NCBI GenBank assembly: GCA_025999935.1
Contig: BNXY01000011.1
Location: forward strand, 1 to 59,186
DNA length: 59,186 nucleotides
Reading direction: 5' to 3'
Origin: Bacteroidia bacterium
GTDB lineage: Bacteria; Bacteroidota; Bacteroidia; Bacteroidales; Azobacteroidaceae
In this document: in pieces, positions 7,283 through 15,301 of the stretch
Numbering within the stretch: position 1 is the first letter of the stretch
How the letters are laid out: each line of letters begins with the position of its first letter
Position numbers and translations under genes: made by a program
Notes under the pieces: generated by a model
What the model saw: only the letters and a program-made list of their open reading frames with translations
Database searches by the model: none
What the model was told of the DNA's origin: nothing

Positions 7283-8488
7283 ATGAAAAAAATTATTCTA
7301 ATCACATTGTATCTTTCTTTTTCTTTCATCATTCATGCGCAAGAGATTCAATATATAATAGGGGCGGTTTATGATAAAGCATCCGGAGAAATTTTGGTTT
7401 CTGCAAGCGTGTATTATGACAAAAATCAGAAAGTAACCATTACCAATGCCGAAGGAGAATATCAGATTGAAAAAATTGCTGATGCGGATTCTTTGAATTT
7501 CTCATACATCGGCTATGCAACAAAAAAATACAACATCAATAACATTCCTCAAAAAATATATTTGGAACCAGCTATGACCAATTTGGCGGAAGTTGTGGTT
7601 ACTCCTTTCGATGTGAATAAATTTGTTAAACAAGTGTGGAATAGATACAATGAAATATACCTCAAAGAAAGTACAAACAAAGACAATCTGTCTCTCTTTT
7701 TTTACAGACAAATTTCACAGACTGATACCATTTACAATGAATTTATAGAAACTTTTTTTACGGCAGCTAATACATATTGTGTGGGTAATCATTTTGTATT
7801 TAGAGAAGGTCGTTATGCCAAAATAAAATCAGACAGCGTTTATCTTTTTTCTGGTACAAATTTTTTTGTAGTTTCTCGCATATCTCCATTTTCTTCCATT
7901 AATCCATCTCAAAAGAAGTCTAATACCTTTCTTCAACCTAATTTTGAAACCATTTATGAAATTAAAATAGACAATCGTTTTTTTTCTGAAGAAAATGGAG
8001 ATATAATTGTTTTAGATTTTGTACCCAAACCTAAATCAAAAGAAAAGCTAACTTTATTGTCAGGAAAATTATACATAAGAGAATCTGATTTGTCAATTGT
8101 TCGGATGGAAGGTGTTTCTAATCAAAAAATAAAAGCATCTGGAATAAAAAATCAAAGTCTCTCTTTTTCTGTAAATTATAGAGATGGATTGAATGGATAT
8201 CCGCAGGTTGAAACTGTTAAAATTGAAACTGATTATAATTTTATTATAAAGAAAAAAACACATAAAGCACATATTGTTTCAACTTTATTTGCTGTTGATC
8301 AGTATTATAATCCATCTGATAATACAAGAAAAAGTGAAACTCTAAATTTAGTAGAAATAATAGACAAAATGAAATATCATCCGGAGTTTTGGAGAAATAA
8401 TCCAATCGTAAAAAGGACTGCCGTTGATGAAAAGATAATCAAATCGTTTGAAAACTCAAATGCTTTTGGAACATTTAAAGGAGAATAA
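7283..8488 (+). CDS. Secreted protein with carboxypeptidase-regulatory-like (CarbopepD_reg_2) domain
   Basis: A 401-residue protein with signal peptide (residues 1-19, ending IIHA-Q). Residues about 25-95 form a CarbopepD_reg_2 module: IGAVYDKASGEILVSASV, then TNAEGEY, SFIGYATKKY-like strands and the closing LAEVVVTP. The remaining 300 residues are beta-rich and resemble the uncharacterised C-terminal domain of many Bacteroidetes periplasmic proteins. No enzymatic motif is visible. It follows the M50 fragment by 20 nt, so the two were probably co-transcribed. Confidence 0.65.
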   Translation: MKKIILITLYLSFSFIIHAQEIQYIIGAVYDKASGEILVSASVYYDKNQKVTITNAEGEYQIEKIADADSLNFSYIGYATKKYNINNIPQKIYLEPAMTNLAEVVVTPFDVNKFVKQVWNRYNEIYLKESTNKDNLSLFFYRQISQTDTIYNEFIETFFTAANTYCVGNHFVFREGRYAKIKSDSVYLFSGTNFFVVSRISPFSSINPSQKKSNTFLQPNFETIYEIKIDNRFFSEENGDIIVLDFVPKPKSKEKLTLLSGKLYIRESDLSIVRMEGVSNQKIKASGIKNQSLSFSVNYRDGLNGYPQVETVKIETDYNFIIKKKTHKAHIVSTLFAVDQYYNPSDNTRKSETLNLVEIIDKMKYHPEFWRNNPIVKRTAVDEKIIKSFENSNAFGTFKGE

Positions 8489-8505
8489 AAGATATATGGA
8501 ATAAT

Positions 8506-8613
8506 ATGAAAAAGGAAATTTTATTATCAGATTTATCTGAAAACTCAGTAGATTTAACCCACATTGCAGCCCCCGCCCATCCAAATGTTAAATTTCAGTT
8601 AAAAGTGAGTTAA
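8506..8613 (+). CDS. Possible 35-residue peptide
   Basis: A short frame from an ATG 17 nt after the preceding gene, encoding MKKEILLSDLSENSVDL followed by a His/Ala/Pro stretch. The charged, leader-like start and its place behind an M50/CarbopepD_reg pair make a ribosomal-peptide precursor or remnant conceivable. Nothing else supports this, and it may be a gene scrap. Confidence 0.25.
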   Translation: MKKEILLSDLSENSVDLTHIAAPAHPNVKFQLKVS

Positions 8614-8733
8614 AATCAGACATAAATATTTTTGACAACAAGACACCTCAACTCTTCTTCTTTGCGAGTATAGTGTCTCTAAAAAAGATTTAGCTCGAAT
8701 ACAATAAAGATTGTTCTTTTGGAATAAAAGTAC

Positions 8734-8741
8734 TACTTTTG
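8734..8741 (+). promoter_or_regulatory. -7 promoter box for purM (TACTTTTG)
   Basis: TACTTTTG fits TAnnTTTG; an ATTG sits 20 nt upstream at the -33 position. The purM ATG is 17 nt downstream. Confidence 0.6.
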
Positions 8742-8758
8742 CAAGAAAAAAAGAAAAT

Positions 8759-9928
8759 ATGAGCGACCAACGTTATATGCAGCGCGGGGTTTCGGCCTCC
8801 AAAGAAGATGTGCATAATGCGATTAAAAACATTGACAAAGGCATTTTCCCAAAAGCTTTTTGTAAAATCATCCCCGATATTTTGGGCGGCGACCCGGAAT
8901 ATTGCAACATCATGCACGCTGATGGCGCCGGAACGAAATCGTCTTTGGCCTATTTGTATTGGAAAGAAACCGGCGATTTGTCGGTCTGGAAAGGCATTGC
9001 CCAAGACGCCTTGATTATGAATGTGGACGATTTGCTTTGCGTGGGCGCTACGGACAATATTCTGCTTTCTTCAACCATTGGCCGCAACAAACATTTGATT
9101 CCGGGCGAAGTGATTTCTGCTATCATTCAGGGAACGAACGAATTGTGCGAAGAACTGAGCAGTCTGGGCGTCCATATCTATCCAACCGGCGGAGAAACTG
9201 CCGATGTAGGCGATTTGGTACGGACAATTATTGTGGACAGTACCGTTACTTGCCGGATGAAACGTTCGGATGTGATTGACAATGCGCACATTCAGGCAGG
9301 AGATGTGATTGTCGGATTGTCTTCTTACGGACAGGCAAGTTATGAAAAAGAATACAACGGAGGTATGGGTAGCAACGGCTTGACCAGTGCGCGCCACGAT
9401 GTTTTTGCGAAATATTTAGCGCTAAAATATCCCGAAAGTTATGACCCAAATGTGCCGGACGATTTGATTTATTCAGGGAAAAAACGATTGACGGATAAAA
9501 TAGCGGATTTGGGAATCGATACCGGCAAATTGGTACTTTCTCCTACCCGCACGTATGCTCCGGTTATCAAGCAGATATTGGATAAATTGCGGCCGCAAAT
9601 TCACGGCATGGTGCATGTTTCGGGCGGAGCGCAAACCAAGGCGCTGCATTTTGTGGACAAAGTGAAGATTACAAAAAACAATTTATTTCCGGTTCCTCCC
9701 TTGTTTAAACTCATTCAGGAACAATCGGGAACGGATTGGAAAGAGATGTATAAAGTATTCAACATGGGTCACCGCATGGAGATTTATCTCCCGAAAGAAC
9801 AGGCGGAAGAAGTGATTGCCATTTCTCAATCGTTTGGAATTGAGGCGCAAATTGTCGGTTTTGTAGAAGCATCCGATACTAAAAAATTGATTATTGAAAG
9901 TGAAAATGGCAGGTTTGAATACAATTAA
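8759..9928 (+). CDS. purM: Phosphoribosylformylglycinamidine cyclo-ligase (AIR synthase), PurM family
   Basis: PurM closes the imidazole ring in purine synthesis, turning FGAM and ATP into AIR in the cytoplasm. The 389-residue protein carries the family pattern: RGVSASKEDV at the N-terminus, HADGAGTKSSLAY near residue 58 (phosphate and ATP binding), NVDDLLCVGATD near 92, PTGGETADVGD near 144 and GGAQTK near 290. I chose the ATG at 8759; an upstream extension of the frame would run through the promoter box. Bacteroidetes carry this somewhat longer PurM variant. No other pur genes are adjacent. Confidence 0.9.
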   Translation: MSDQRYMQRGVSASKEDVHNAIKNIDKGIFPKAFCKIIPDILGGDPEYCNIMHADGAGTKSSLAYLYWKETGDLSVWKGIAQDALIMNVDDLLCVGATDNILLSSTIGRNKHLIPGEVISAIIQGTNELCEELSSLGVHIYPTGGETADVGDLVRTIIVDSTVTCRMKRSDVIDNAHIQAGDVIVGLSSYGQASYEKEYNGGMGSNGLTSARHDVFAKYLALKYPESYDPNVPDDLIYSGKKRLTDKIADLGIDTGKLVLSPTRTYAPVIKQILDKLRPQIHGMVHVSGGAQTKALHFVDKVKITKNNLFPVPPLFKLIQEQSGTDWKEMYKVFNMGHRMEIYLPKEQAEEVIAISQSFGIEAQIVGFVEASDTKKLIIESENGRFEYN

Positions 9929-9946
9929 AAAAATAAACTTTGGAAA

Positions 9947-10087
9947 ATGAGACAATTTGAAAAATATAAACCGGGACTGATTAACCTGTGTAAGGAAAAT
10001 AAAGTAATAAAAAAACTTTATTTTTTCGGGTCTGTTCTTACGCCTCAATTTAATGAGGCTTCAAGTGATATTGATGACTTATTGTAA
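9947..10087 (+). pseudogene. MntA-type nucleotidyltransferase (antitoxin), truncated after its active-site motif
   Basis: The 46-codon frame holds KLYFFGSVLTPQFNEASSD and then IDDLL-stop. G-S-x-x-x-x-x-F-x-x-x-S-D-I-D is the nucleotidyltransferase active site of MNT proteins that pair with HEPN toxins. The protein should continue for about 60 more residues. It closely resembles the longer homologue at 27407-27736. Its end overlaps the start of the radical SAM gene, so a deletion appears to have fused the two loci. Confidence 0.65.
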
Positions 10088-10988
10088 TTTTAGCGATTTC
10101 CTGCAAACGGTTTTTCCTTTCAAGGTGCAGAAAATCTCTATTAATGCGGGATTTACCTGTCCCAACCGCGATGGTTCGAAGGGCTGGGGCGGTTGCACGT
10201 ATTGCAATAACCAGACTTTTAGTCCGCAGTATGCAGCCAATGAAAAATCTGTCAGCCAACAGTTGGAGGAAGGCATTCGGTTCTTTTCTTACAAATATCC
10301 GGCAATGAAGTACATCGCTTATTTTCAGGCTTATACAAACACTTACGATGCTTTGGAAAACCTTTTGGCGAAATACAACGAAGCCTTGAATCATCCGGAT
10401 GTGGTGGGTTTGATTATCGGAACGCGCCCCGATTGTATGCCGAATGAACTGTTGGATGAATTGGAAAAGATTTCCAAGAAATATTTTCTTTTGATTGAAT
10501 ACGGTATCGAATCTACTTGCAACGAAACCTTGGCGTTTATCAACCGTGGGCATACTTACGAAGAGGCTGTTGAAACCATTCAACGAACGGCATCCCGAAA
10601 AATTTATTGCGGTGCGCACCTGATTTTAGGTCTCCCGGGCGAAACCCGCGAAATGATTCTCGCCCATGCAGAGCAGATTTCCCATTTACCGCTCACTACC
10701 GTCAAATTGCACCAACTGCAACTCATCAAAAATACGCGGATGGCACAGCAATTAGCCGAAAATCCGGAATTGTTTCATCTTTATACCGTCGATGAATATA
10801 TTGACCTGTGCATTGATTTCATGGAACGCCTGCATCCGGATTTTATCTTGGAACGGTTTGTTTCCCAATCCCCAAAGGAGCTGTTGATTGCCCCGGCTTG
10901 GGGATTGAAAAACTATGAATTTACCGCGAAAGTGAATAAACGAATCAAAGAACGAGGAAGTTATCAGGGTAAATTGTGGATTCGCTGA
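10074..10988 (+). CDS. TIGR01212 family radical SAM protein (YhcC-like)
   Basis: A 304-residue radical SAM protein. The cluster motif is CPNRDGSKGWGGCTYC (three cysteines, C-x9-10-C-x2-C as in TIGR01212), followed by NNQTFSP. Later segments include a GTRPDCMP motif (SAM binding), EYGIESTCNETL, and HLILGLPGETREMI. The family's substrate is unknown; E. coli YhcC is the best-known member. I prefer the ATG at 10074 to the one at 10053, because the extra seven residues derive from the fused nucleotidyltransferase fragment and family members start near M-x-Y-x-x-F-S-x-F. Confidence 0.85.
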   Translation: MTYCNFSDFLQTVFPFKVQKISINAGFTCPNRDGSKGWGGCTYCNNQTFSPQYAANEKSVSQQLEEGIRFFSYKYPAMKYIAYFQAYTNTYDALENLLAKYNEALNHPDVVGLIIGTRPDCMPNELLDELEKISKKYFLLIEYGIESTCNETLAFINRGHTYEEAVETIQRTASRKIYCGAHLILGLPGETREMILAHAEQISHLPLTTVKLHQLQLIKNTRMAQQLAENPELFHLYTVDEYIDLCIDFMERLHPDFILERFVSQSPKELLIAPAWGLKNYEFTAKVNKRIKERGSYQGKLWIR

Positions 10989-10996
10989 TTAGTTGA

Positions 10997-11095
10997 GGCG
11001 TATCCCTTGTAAGCCGAAGCATTACATTTCAGCGCAGCCAAATAAAGAGTCTGCCGAAGAGGAATTATATCTGATTTGAACCGTTCTATTTGCAT
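10997..11095 (-). pseudogene. Possible N-terminal scrap of an ECF sigma factor
   Basis: From an ATG at 11095 the minus strand reads MQIERFKSDIIPLRQTLYLA, which resembles the opening of Bacteroidetes ECF sigma factors (F-K-x-D-I-x-P-L-R-x-x-L-Y/F-x-x-A). The frame leaves the family after about 30 residues. The match is short, so this is tentative. Confidence 0.3.
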
Positions 11096-11208
11096 ATTCA
11101 GTTTAATGACGAACCAAAGAAAAAAATCTAACATTGAAATGAAAAAACTTTCAATGCTGCATAAAAGTATGAATTTTGCAATAAAATTAAATATTTTTCT
11201 CAATATTT

Positions 11209-11239
11209 TTTGGAGAATAAATAAAAAGTAGTATCTTTG
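11209..11239 (+). promoter_or_regulatory. Promoter of tRNA-Val: TTTG, 19 nt, TATCTTTG
   Basis: TTTG at 11209-11212, a 19-nt spacer, then TATCTTTG at 11232-11239: a textbook Bacteroidetes housekeeping promoter, 35 nt before the tRNA. Confidence 0.8.
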
Positions 11240-11274
11240 CATCGCTTTTCAGCGGAAGAGCAGGAAAAAAACAA

Positions 11275-11349
11275 GGGCGTTTAGCTCAGCTGGTTCAGAG
11301 CATCTGCCTTACAAGCAGAGGGTCGGGGGTTCGAATCCCTCAACGCCCA
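11275..11349 (+). tRNA. tRNA-Val (anticodon TAC)
   Basis: The 75-nt sequence folds as a standard tRNA: acceptor stem GGGCGTT (11275-11281) with AACGCCC (11342-11348) and discriminator A; D arm with AGCTCAGCTGGTTCAGAGC; anticodon stem CTGCC/GCAG around the loop CTTACAA (anticodon TAC, valine); T arm GGGGGTTCGAATCCC. CCA is not encoded. Its 3' 48 nt plus the next base are repeated exactly at 26574-26622, marking it as the attachment site of a genomic island. Confidence 0.97.
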
Positions 11350-11350
11350 C
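11302..11350 (+). repeat. Left att repeat (tRNA-Val 3' part)
   Basis: This 49-bp sequence, from the anticodon stem through the base after the discriminator, is identical to 26574-26622. Here it belongs to the intact tRNA. Confidence 0.85.
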
Positions 11351-11355
11351 AAAGA

Positions 11356-11387
11356 AGCAACCTACTAACAGGTTGCTTTTTATTTTA
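11356..11387 (+). terminator. Intrinsic terminator after tRNA-Val
   Basis: AGCAACCT (11356-11363) and AGGTTGCT (11370-11377) form an 8-bp stem with a six-base loop, followed by a T-rich run. Confidence 0.85.
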
Positions 11388-11393
11388 TTGTTT

Positions 11394-11538
11394 TACACTT
11401 ATATTTTATATTCCGAAACCATTGATACCTATTATGTTGGCTCTATTGGTAATATCGGAAGCCTACCAAGCAGAGATGTATATCAAATCTCAAAAAAGCA
11501 GACAATACATTGAAGGACTTGTCAATAAGAGTGTTTGA
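11394..11538 (+). pseudogene. GIY-YIG endonuclease remnant, middle deleted and frame shifted
   Basis: The first frame reads YTYILYSETIDTYYVGSIGN, the GIY-YIG core start (Y-I-L-Y-S...Y-Y-V-G). From 11460, one frame over, the sequence reads EAYQAEMYIKSQKSRQYIEG, the usual C-terminal segment of the same small nucleases (A-x-x-x-E-x-x-I-K-x-x-K-S-R-x-Y-I-E). About 35-40 central residues are missing between the two. Confidence 0.65.
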
Positions 11539-11770
11539 GCAATTCAGAAAATTAAACGAAATTTAATCCGTCATCTGTCTCTCGGTCATTTTTGTTGTCA
11601 TTCGGCAAAGGTGCATCCGTGTTTCTAACGGTCGGTAAAGTTCAAGCCCTTTGGGTTTAGCATAATTATTTCTCGTTATGAATCAAGCACATACGCAATT
11701 TTAGACAATACAAATGTCTTATATCATAAACAAATTGTAAATTATACTTGTCATTATGAAAATTATATCT

Positions 11771-11778
11771 TACATTTG
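11771..11778 (+). promoter_or_regulatory. -7 promoter box (TACATTTG) of the membrane protein/XRE operon
   Basis: TACATTTG fits TAnnTTTG, with a CTTG 20 nt upstream as a -33 candidate; 31 nt before the start at 11810. The stretch 11545-11745 holds no recognisable gene. Confidence 0.55.
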
Positions 11779-11809
11779 TAGCCTATTTAATAATTTAAAA
11801 TAATGAAGT

Positions 11810-12304
11810 ATGAAAACAAATTTTTTATTTCCACACAAGTTTCGGTTGATTGGATGGATTTTATTGATACCATCCGTTGTATTAGGTTATATGGTTATTT
11901 TTGAGGATTTTGAGTTTTCTTTTCTCAATATCAAAGTACTGTCTTTATTACCTACGGGATTTGACGCAACACCGGGTATAACTTCTGTTACTTCCCCGTC
12001 TTGGAAAGCGATTAATGATAATTTCACTCAGGAGTTAATAGGTATTTTATTCATTGTTAGCGCTATTTTTGTAGCCTTTTCTAAAGAAAAAAAAGAAGAT
12101 GAATACATTGCTAAAATTCGGTTGGAATCTCTTTTATGGGCTACATACGCAACTTTTGTAATTCACATTTTATGTCTGTTGTTTTTTTATGATTTTACCT
12201 ATTTGACGTCAATGATTGTAAATACGTTTACTTTGTTGATTGTCTTCATTGTCAGATACAATTTTATTATTTACCGTTCAAAGTCTATAAGCAATGAAGA
12301 ATAA
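11810..12304 (+). CDS. Four-helix membrane protein of unknown function, partner of an XRE regulator
   Basis: A 164-residue protein with predicted membrane helices at about residues 13-31, 72-90, 108-128 and 132-152, and a short extracytoplasmic or loop region between the first two. No catalytic motif is recognisable. Its 3' end overlaps the XRE-type gene by 11 bp, and this pair (small membrane protein plus short helix-turn-helix protein) recurs in many Bacteroidetes and Firmicutes. It shares the promoter at 11771 and the terminator at 12562. Confidence 0.6.
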   Translation: MKTNFLFPHKFRLIGWILLIPSVVLGYMVIFEDFEFSFLNIKVLSLLPTGFDATPGITSVTSPSWKAINDNFTQELIGILFIVSAIFVAFSKEKKEDEYIAKIRLESLLWATYATFVIHILCLLFFYDFTYLTSMIVNTFTLLIVFIVRYNFIIYRSKSISNEE

Positions 12305-12494
12305 TTTAAGAGTTGAACGCGCCATCCTCAGAGTAACACAACTCCAAATGGCGGAAAAAATTGGCGTGAGCCGCCAAACAATTGTAGCAATTGAGAGCGA
12401 AAAATATGTACCTTCAACAGTATTGGCAATGAAAATTGCCAAAGTTTGCAACAAAAAAGTGGAAGACATCTTTTTTTTAGAAAATACAGACTAA
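12294..12494 (+). CDS. Short XRE/Cro-like helix-turn-helix regulator
   Basis: A 66-residue protein consisting of little more than an HTH_3 domain: LRVERAILRVTQLQMAEKIG, then VSRQTIVAIESEKYVPS (recognition helix) and LAMKIAKVCNKKVEDIFFLE. This is the YgzD-like class of minimal regulators. It overlaps the upstream membrane-protein gene and probably controls that operon. Confidence 0.9.
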   Translation: MKNNLRVERAILRVTQLQMAEKIGVSRQTIVAIESEKYVPSTVLAMKIAKVCNKKVEDIFFLENTD

Positions 12495-12561
12495 ACGTCA
12501 AAATCTGTTGTCTGTCCATAGTCAACAGTTTTTTTGCTAAAACTCGAATTTGAAAATTTTT

Positions 12562-12599
12562 AAAGTCCGCTGTCTCAAGTTAGCGGACTTTTATTTTTT
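12562..12599 (+). terminator. Intrinsic terminator of the membrane protein/XRE operon
   Basis: AAGTCCGCT (12563-12571) pairs with AGCGGACTT (12582-12590) around a 10-nt loop and is followed by a T-rich tract. The 160 nt that follow contain no recognisable gene. Confidence 0.85.
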
Positions 12600-12756
12600 A
12601 CAAACTTCTGCATAAATCATTGCTATTTAGTGTCTAATTGCTGTTTCTTGTGTCATAGTCTTAATTTTTTGTTAAATCTCTATTCCAAATATACCGTACA
12701 ATTATAACGCTATGCGGAGTAAATCACTTGTTAGGCGGTCGCCCATTTTTTTTATG

Positions 12757-13650
12757 CTATTTGTTTAGTAACCAATCTATTGCATTTACTTGTTTCACTC
12801 CGTTGTGGCTGTCGTTTTCGTAGTCCATTGTAATTAAAAGTCGCTCGTTATAATCGGGAATTTTGTCAAACGGGGCGAGTTCGCGTGTAAGTGTTATCGG
12901 GTCTTTTACAGAATATGAAACCTGAATATATTGCGTGTAGCCGTTTTTGTCGCGAACAACAAAATCAACTTCGAGATTGTCTGTTTTACCAATCCAAATT
13001 TGATAATTACGTCGCTGCAATTCGAGATAAATAATATTTTCAAGCAAATGTCCTCTGTCGTTTGTAAAAAAGATAAGATTCGACGAGCGTATCAATATAT
13101 TTTGAAACGGTTTTGTTGTCGATTTTTTTGCCGTTTGCTGTGAGAACACCTGCGATATTTCGTGCCGAACTACTCGAACCGATATTGTCAATCAAAAAAT
13201 CAATTACTTCTTTGTACGAATTTTCATGGTAGATTGTATGTCGTTTCAAAATGTCGTTTTCGTAAATATTTTCGTAAATATTTTGCAGATATTCATAAGC
13301 AAAATTTTCGCCGGTTTCTGCCAATCCAACGGCTTCGGCAAAACCTCCTATACGCATATATTCAGCAAAAGCACGGTCGGGGTTGGCTGATTTGCCTGTA
13401 AAAGATTTTTGATATAATCGTAGATTTCTTTCCAATTTTTTTCGGCAAGAAAGCGAAAATCAGGTAAATCCATATTGATTGAAATGACCGACACATTCGG
13501 ATTTTCGGCTTTAAGCAAGTCCTGAAACTGCAAAAGTAAAGTTGATTTTCCTGCACGACGAACACCAGTAACAATTTTTATCAAATTTTTATCTTTGAGA
13601 ACCAACAACTTAGCAAGTTCTGTTTTTCGTATAATTTTTTGCATACCCAT
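12757..13650 (-). pseudogene. AAA ATPase of the DUF4143 family, broken by deletions and frameshifts
   Basis: Three frames together trace one protein. 13650-13348 carries the P-loop (VRRAGKSTLLLQ) and the FRFLAEKNWKEIYDY region. 13435-13040 carries the central DUF4143 part (RIGGFAEAVG, ENDILKRH, SGGxxxxNIAG-like motif). 13191-12757 carries the C-terminal nuclease-like part (HLLENIIYLELQRR, EVDFVV, YIQVSYS, NAIDWLLNK). Walker B and neighbouring segments between the first two parts are gone. A 12-bp tandem duplication (NIYENIYEN) is visible near 13256-13285. The intact family (about 390-400 aa) is common in Bacteroidetes; its role is unclear. Confidence 0.75.
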
Positions 13651-13683
13651 ATTTTTTTATATTCTTTACGCTGCAAAGATACT

Positions 13684-13727
13684 AAAATTCCTCAAACTCT
13701 ATAATATTTGTAAGTTTGAGGAATTTT
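13684..13727. terminator. Symmetric hairpin, possible bidirectional terminator
   Basis: AAAATTCCTCAAAC (13684-13697) and its exact complement GTTTGAGGAATTTT (13714-13727) flank a 16-nt loop, with T/A tracts on both sides. A TATCTTTG box (minus, 13681-13674) for the broken ATPase gene abuts it. Confidence 0.6.
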
Positions 13728-13779
13728 ATTTTGTATTGAGTGTAGCATTTATTGGTTGTCTAAGCATTTTATCGTCAGC

Positions 13780-13925
13780 ACAATAACGTGCCGGCGGCTT
13801 TGCGTTCGGGCGGGGGTTCACAAAGGCTTGGGCGGGTACTGCACTTGCAAATTCGTACAAATGTTTCTGCGGGCGCATACCCCGCCTGACGCAAAACCGC
13901 TCAGTTGCACGCTGGCATCATTATT
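13780..13925. repeat. GC-rich, imperfectly palindromic intergenic element
   Basis: In a surrounding AT-rich region this block is distinctly GC-rich. Arms GGCGGCTTTGCGTTCGGGCG (from 13793) and CCCCGCCTGACGCAAAACCG (from 13880) are largely complementary around a 65-nt centre. It resembles the cassette-like boundary elements found beside accessory genes in Bacteroidetes, though I cannot name it. No coding potential is evident. Confidence 0.5.
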
Positions 13926-13980
13926 CTATTGTATTTATTGTTGTTTTCTATCAACTGTTTTCTAAGTTAAATTAAAGTGC

Positions 13981-14214
13981 TTATTTTAATACTAGACGAA
14001 ATGTACCATCTTTTGTAACGTTTGCAGACGTTGTGATCGTATAACCATTGCAACGTGTTTGAATTGTGTGAGTACCAATGTTAACCACTTCTGAAATAGT
14101 TCCTTGCTGTCCATAATAAGGTTTTCCACTTGGGAAATAACTGTTTAATTGTCCTTTGTAAATACCGTTAATCCAAACGTCAGTTGGGGAGGTCATTTTT
14201 ATTGAATAAACCAT
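13981..14214 (-). CDS. Small protein of unknown family
   Basis: A 77-residue frame rich in Thr, Gly and Tyr with alternating hydrophobic residues, suggesting a small beta domain. I recognise no family. The frame is open for about 14 codons upstream of the ATG without another ATG, so this may be the 3' end of a longer gene. It is flanked by the GC-rich palindrome on one side and a 230-nt empty stretch on the other, in which I see nothing. Confidence 0.35.
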   Translation of the reverse strand: MVYSIKMTSPTDVWINGIYKGQLNSYFPSGKPYYGQQGTISEVVNIGTHTIQTRCNGYTITTSANVTKDGTFRLVLK

Positions 14215-14443
14215 AATTTTACCTGTTGGAAAATCAAGGGCAATAGTTGATTAGGACTGCTGCAACCAAAAATTTCAATTGGATTGAACCCATCTTTGTC
14301 TGCAATGCATATTCTCTTTACACAGTTTAAACGACTAGGCTTTTTTCAGGCAACAACGAACGTCCCGAACGTTCGATATAGGCGTGGGTAAGGAGTGTTC
14401 AATTATGTTGCTTTATTTATAGAACAATGAGTATATAGAGGTT

Positions 14444-15301
14444 TTATTTCGTTACAAATCCTCGACTATACCGAAACATCATAAAAATCAATATCCCGCC
14501 ATAAATAATCTGGCGCATATTTGCCGCAATGGCATTCGGCATACCGACAAACCGCAAGGCTTCGGGCAATAACACAAGGAAAGTCGCAGCAATAACACTT
14601 CCCCACAAATTTTGCATTCCGCCGATAATAACAATGGAAAGGATAAAAATGGATTCATCTACCGTAAAACTCGTTGGGTCGATATAGCTGATGTAATGCG
14701 CATAGAGAACGCCCGGAACGGCTGCAATCATGGCGCCGGTGGTAAAGGCAATCACTTTGGATAAATACACATTCTTTCCGAGCGACTGCGCAAAAATTTC
14801 ATCTTCACTCAATGCCCGCAAGGTAAGACCGAATGAAGAACCGGTCAGTTTTTTCAGGAAAAAGAAAATCAGGGCGACAAAGAAAATGGTCAGCAACAGG
14901 AACGCCCATTTGCTTTCGATGTCAATTCCGAAAAGTTGAATGCCCGGAATACCGGGAATGCCCAATGGTCCGTTTGTCAGAGACATCCAATTGTTCATCA
15001 AGGAAAAAACAATGACCTGAATGCCCAAAGTACATATAATAAAATAGTCGTCGATGGTTCGCAAGGCAATGGCGGATACAATCAATGCCAATAATCCGCT
15101 CAACAACATGGCTGCCGGTAATGCGAGCAAAAACGGAAGTTGATAATTGACGGAAAGCAAAGCTGCCGTATAAGCGCCCACACCGTAGAATCCGGCATGA
15201 GCCAACGAAATCATGCCGCCAAAACCGGCGGAAAGATTCAGGCTTTGCGAAAGCATCACGTAAATGCCGACCAATATCAATAAGTGCAACAGGTATTCCA
15301 T
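14444..15301 (-). CDS. livM: Branched-chain amino acid ABC transporter permease LivM
   Basis: A 285-residue inner-membrane permease with about eight hydrophobic helices. The opening (LNLSAGFGGMISLAHAGFYG) and the conserved cytoplasmic loop for ATPase contact (LRALSEDEIFAQSLG near residue 187) are characteristic of LivM; SIVIIGGMQNLWGSVIAA near 240 is also a family signature. It appears complete. Its ATG overlaps the stop of the Bro-N gene as TAATG (15303-15299). The partner genes livH, livF and livG are truncated or displaced (16244, 23236, 23883), and no substrate-binding protein gene is visible, so transport is doubtful. Confidence 0.9.
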   Translation of the reverse strand: MEYLLHLLILVGIYVMLSQSLNLSAGFGGMISLAHAGFYGVGAYTAALLSVNYQLPFLLALPAAMLLSGLLALIVSAIALRTIDDYFIICTLGIQVIVFSLMNNWMSLTNGPLGIPGIPGIQLFGIDIESKWAFLLLTIFFVALIFFFLKKLTGSSFGLTLRALSEDEIFAQSLGKNVYLSKVIAFTTGAMIAAVPGVLYAHYISYIDPTSFTVDESIFILSIVIIGGMQNLWGSVIAATFLVLLPEALRFVGMPNAIAANMRQIIYGGILIFMMFRYSRGFVTK

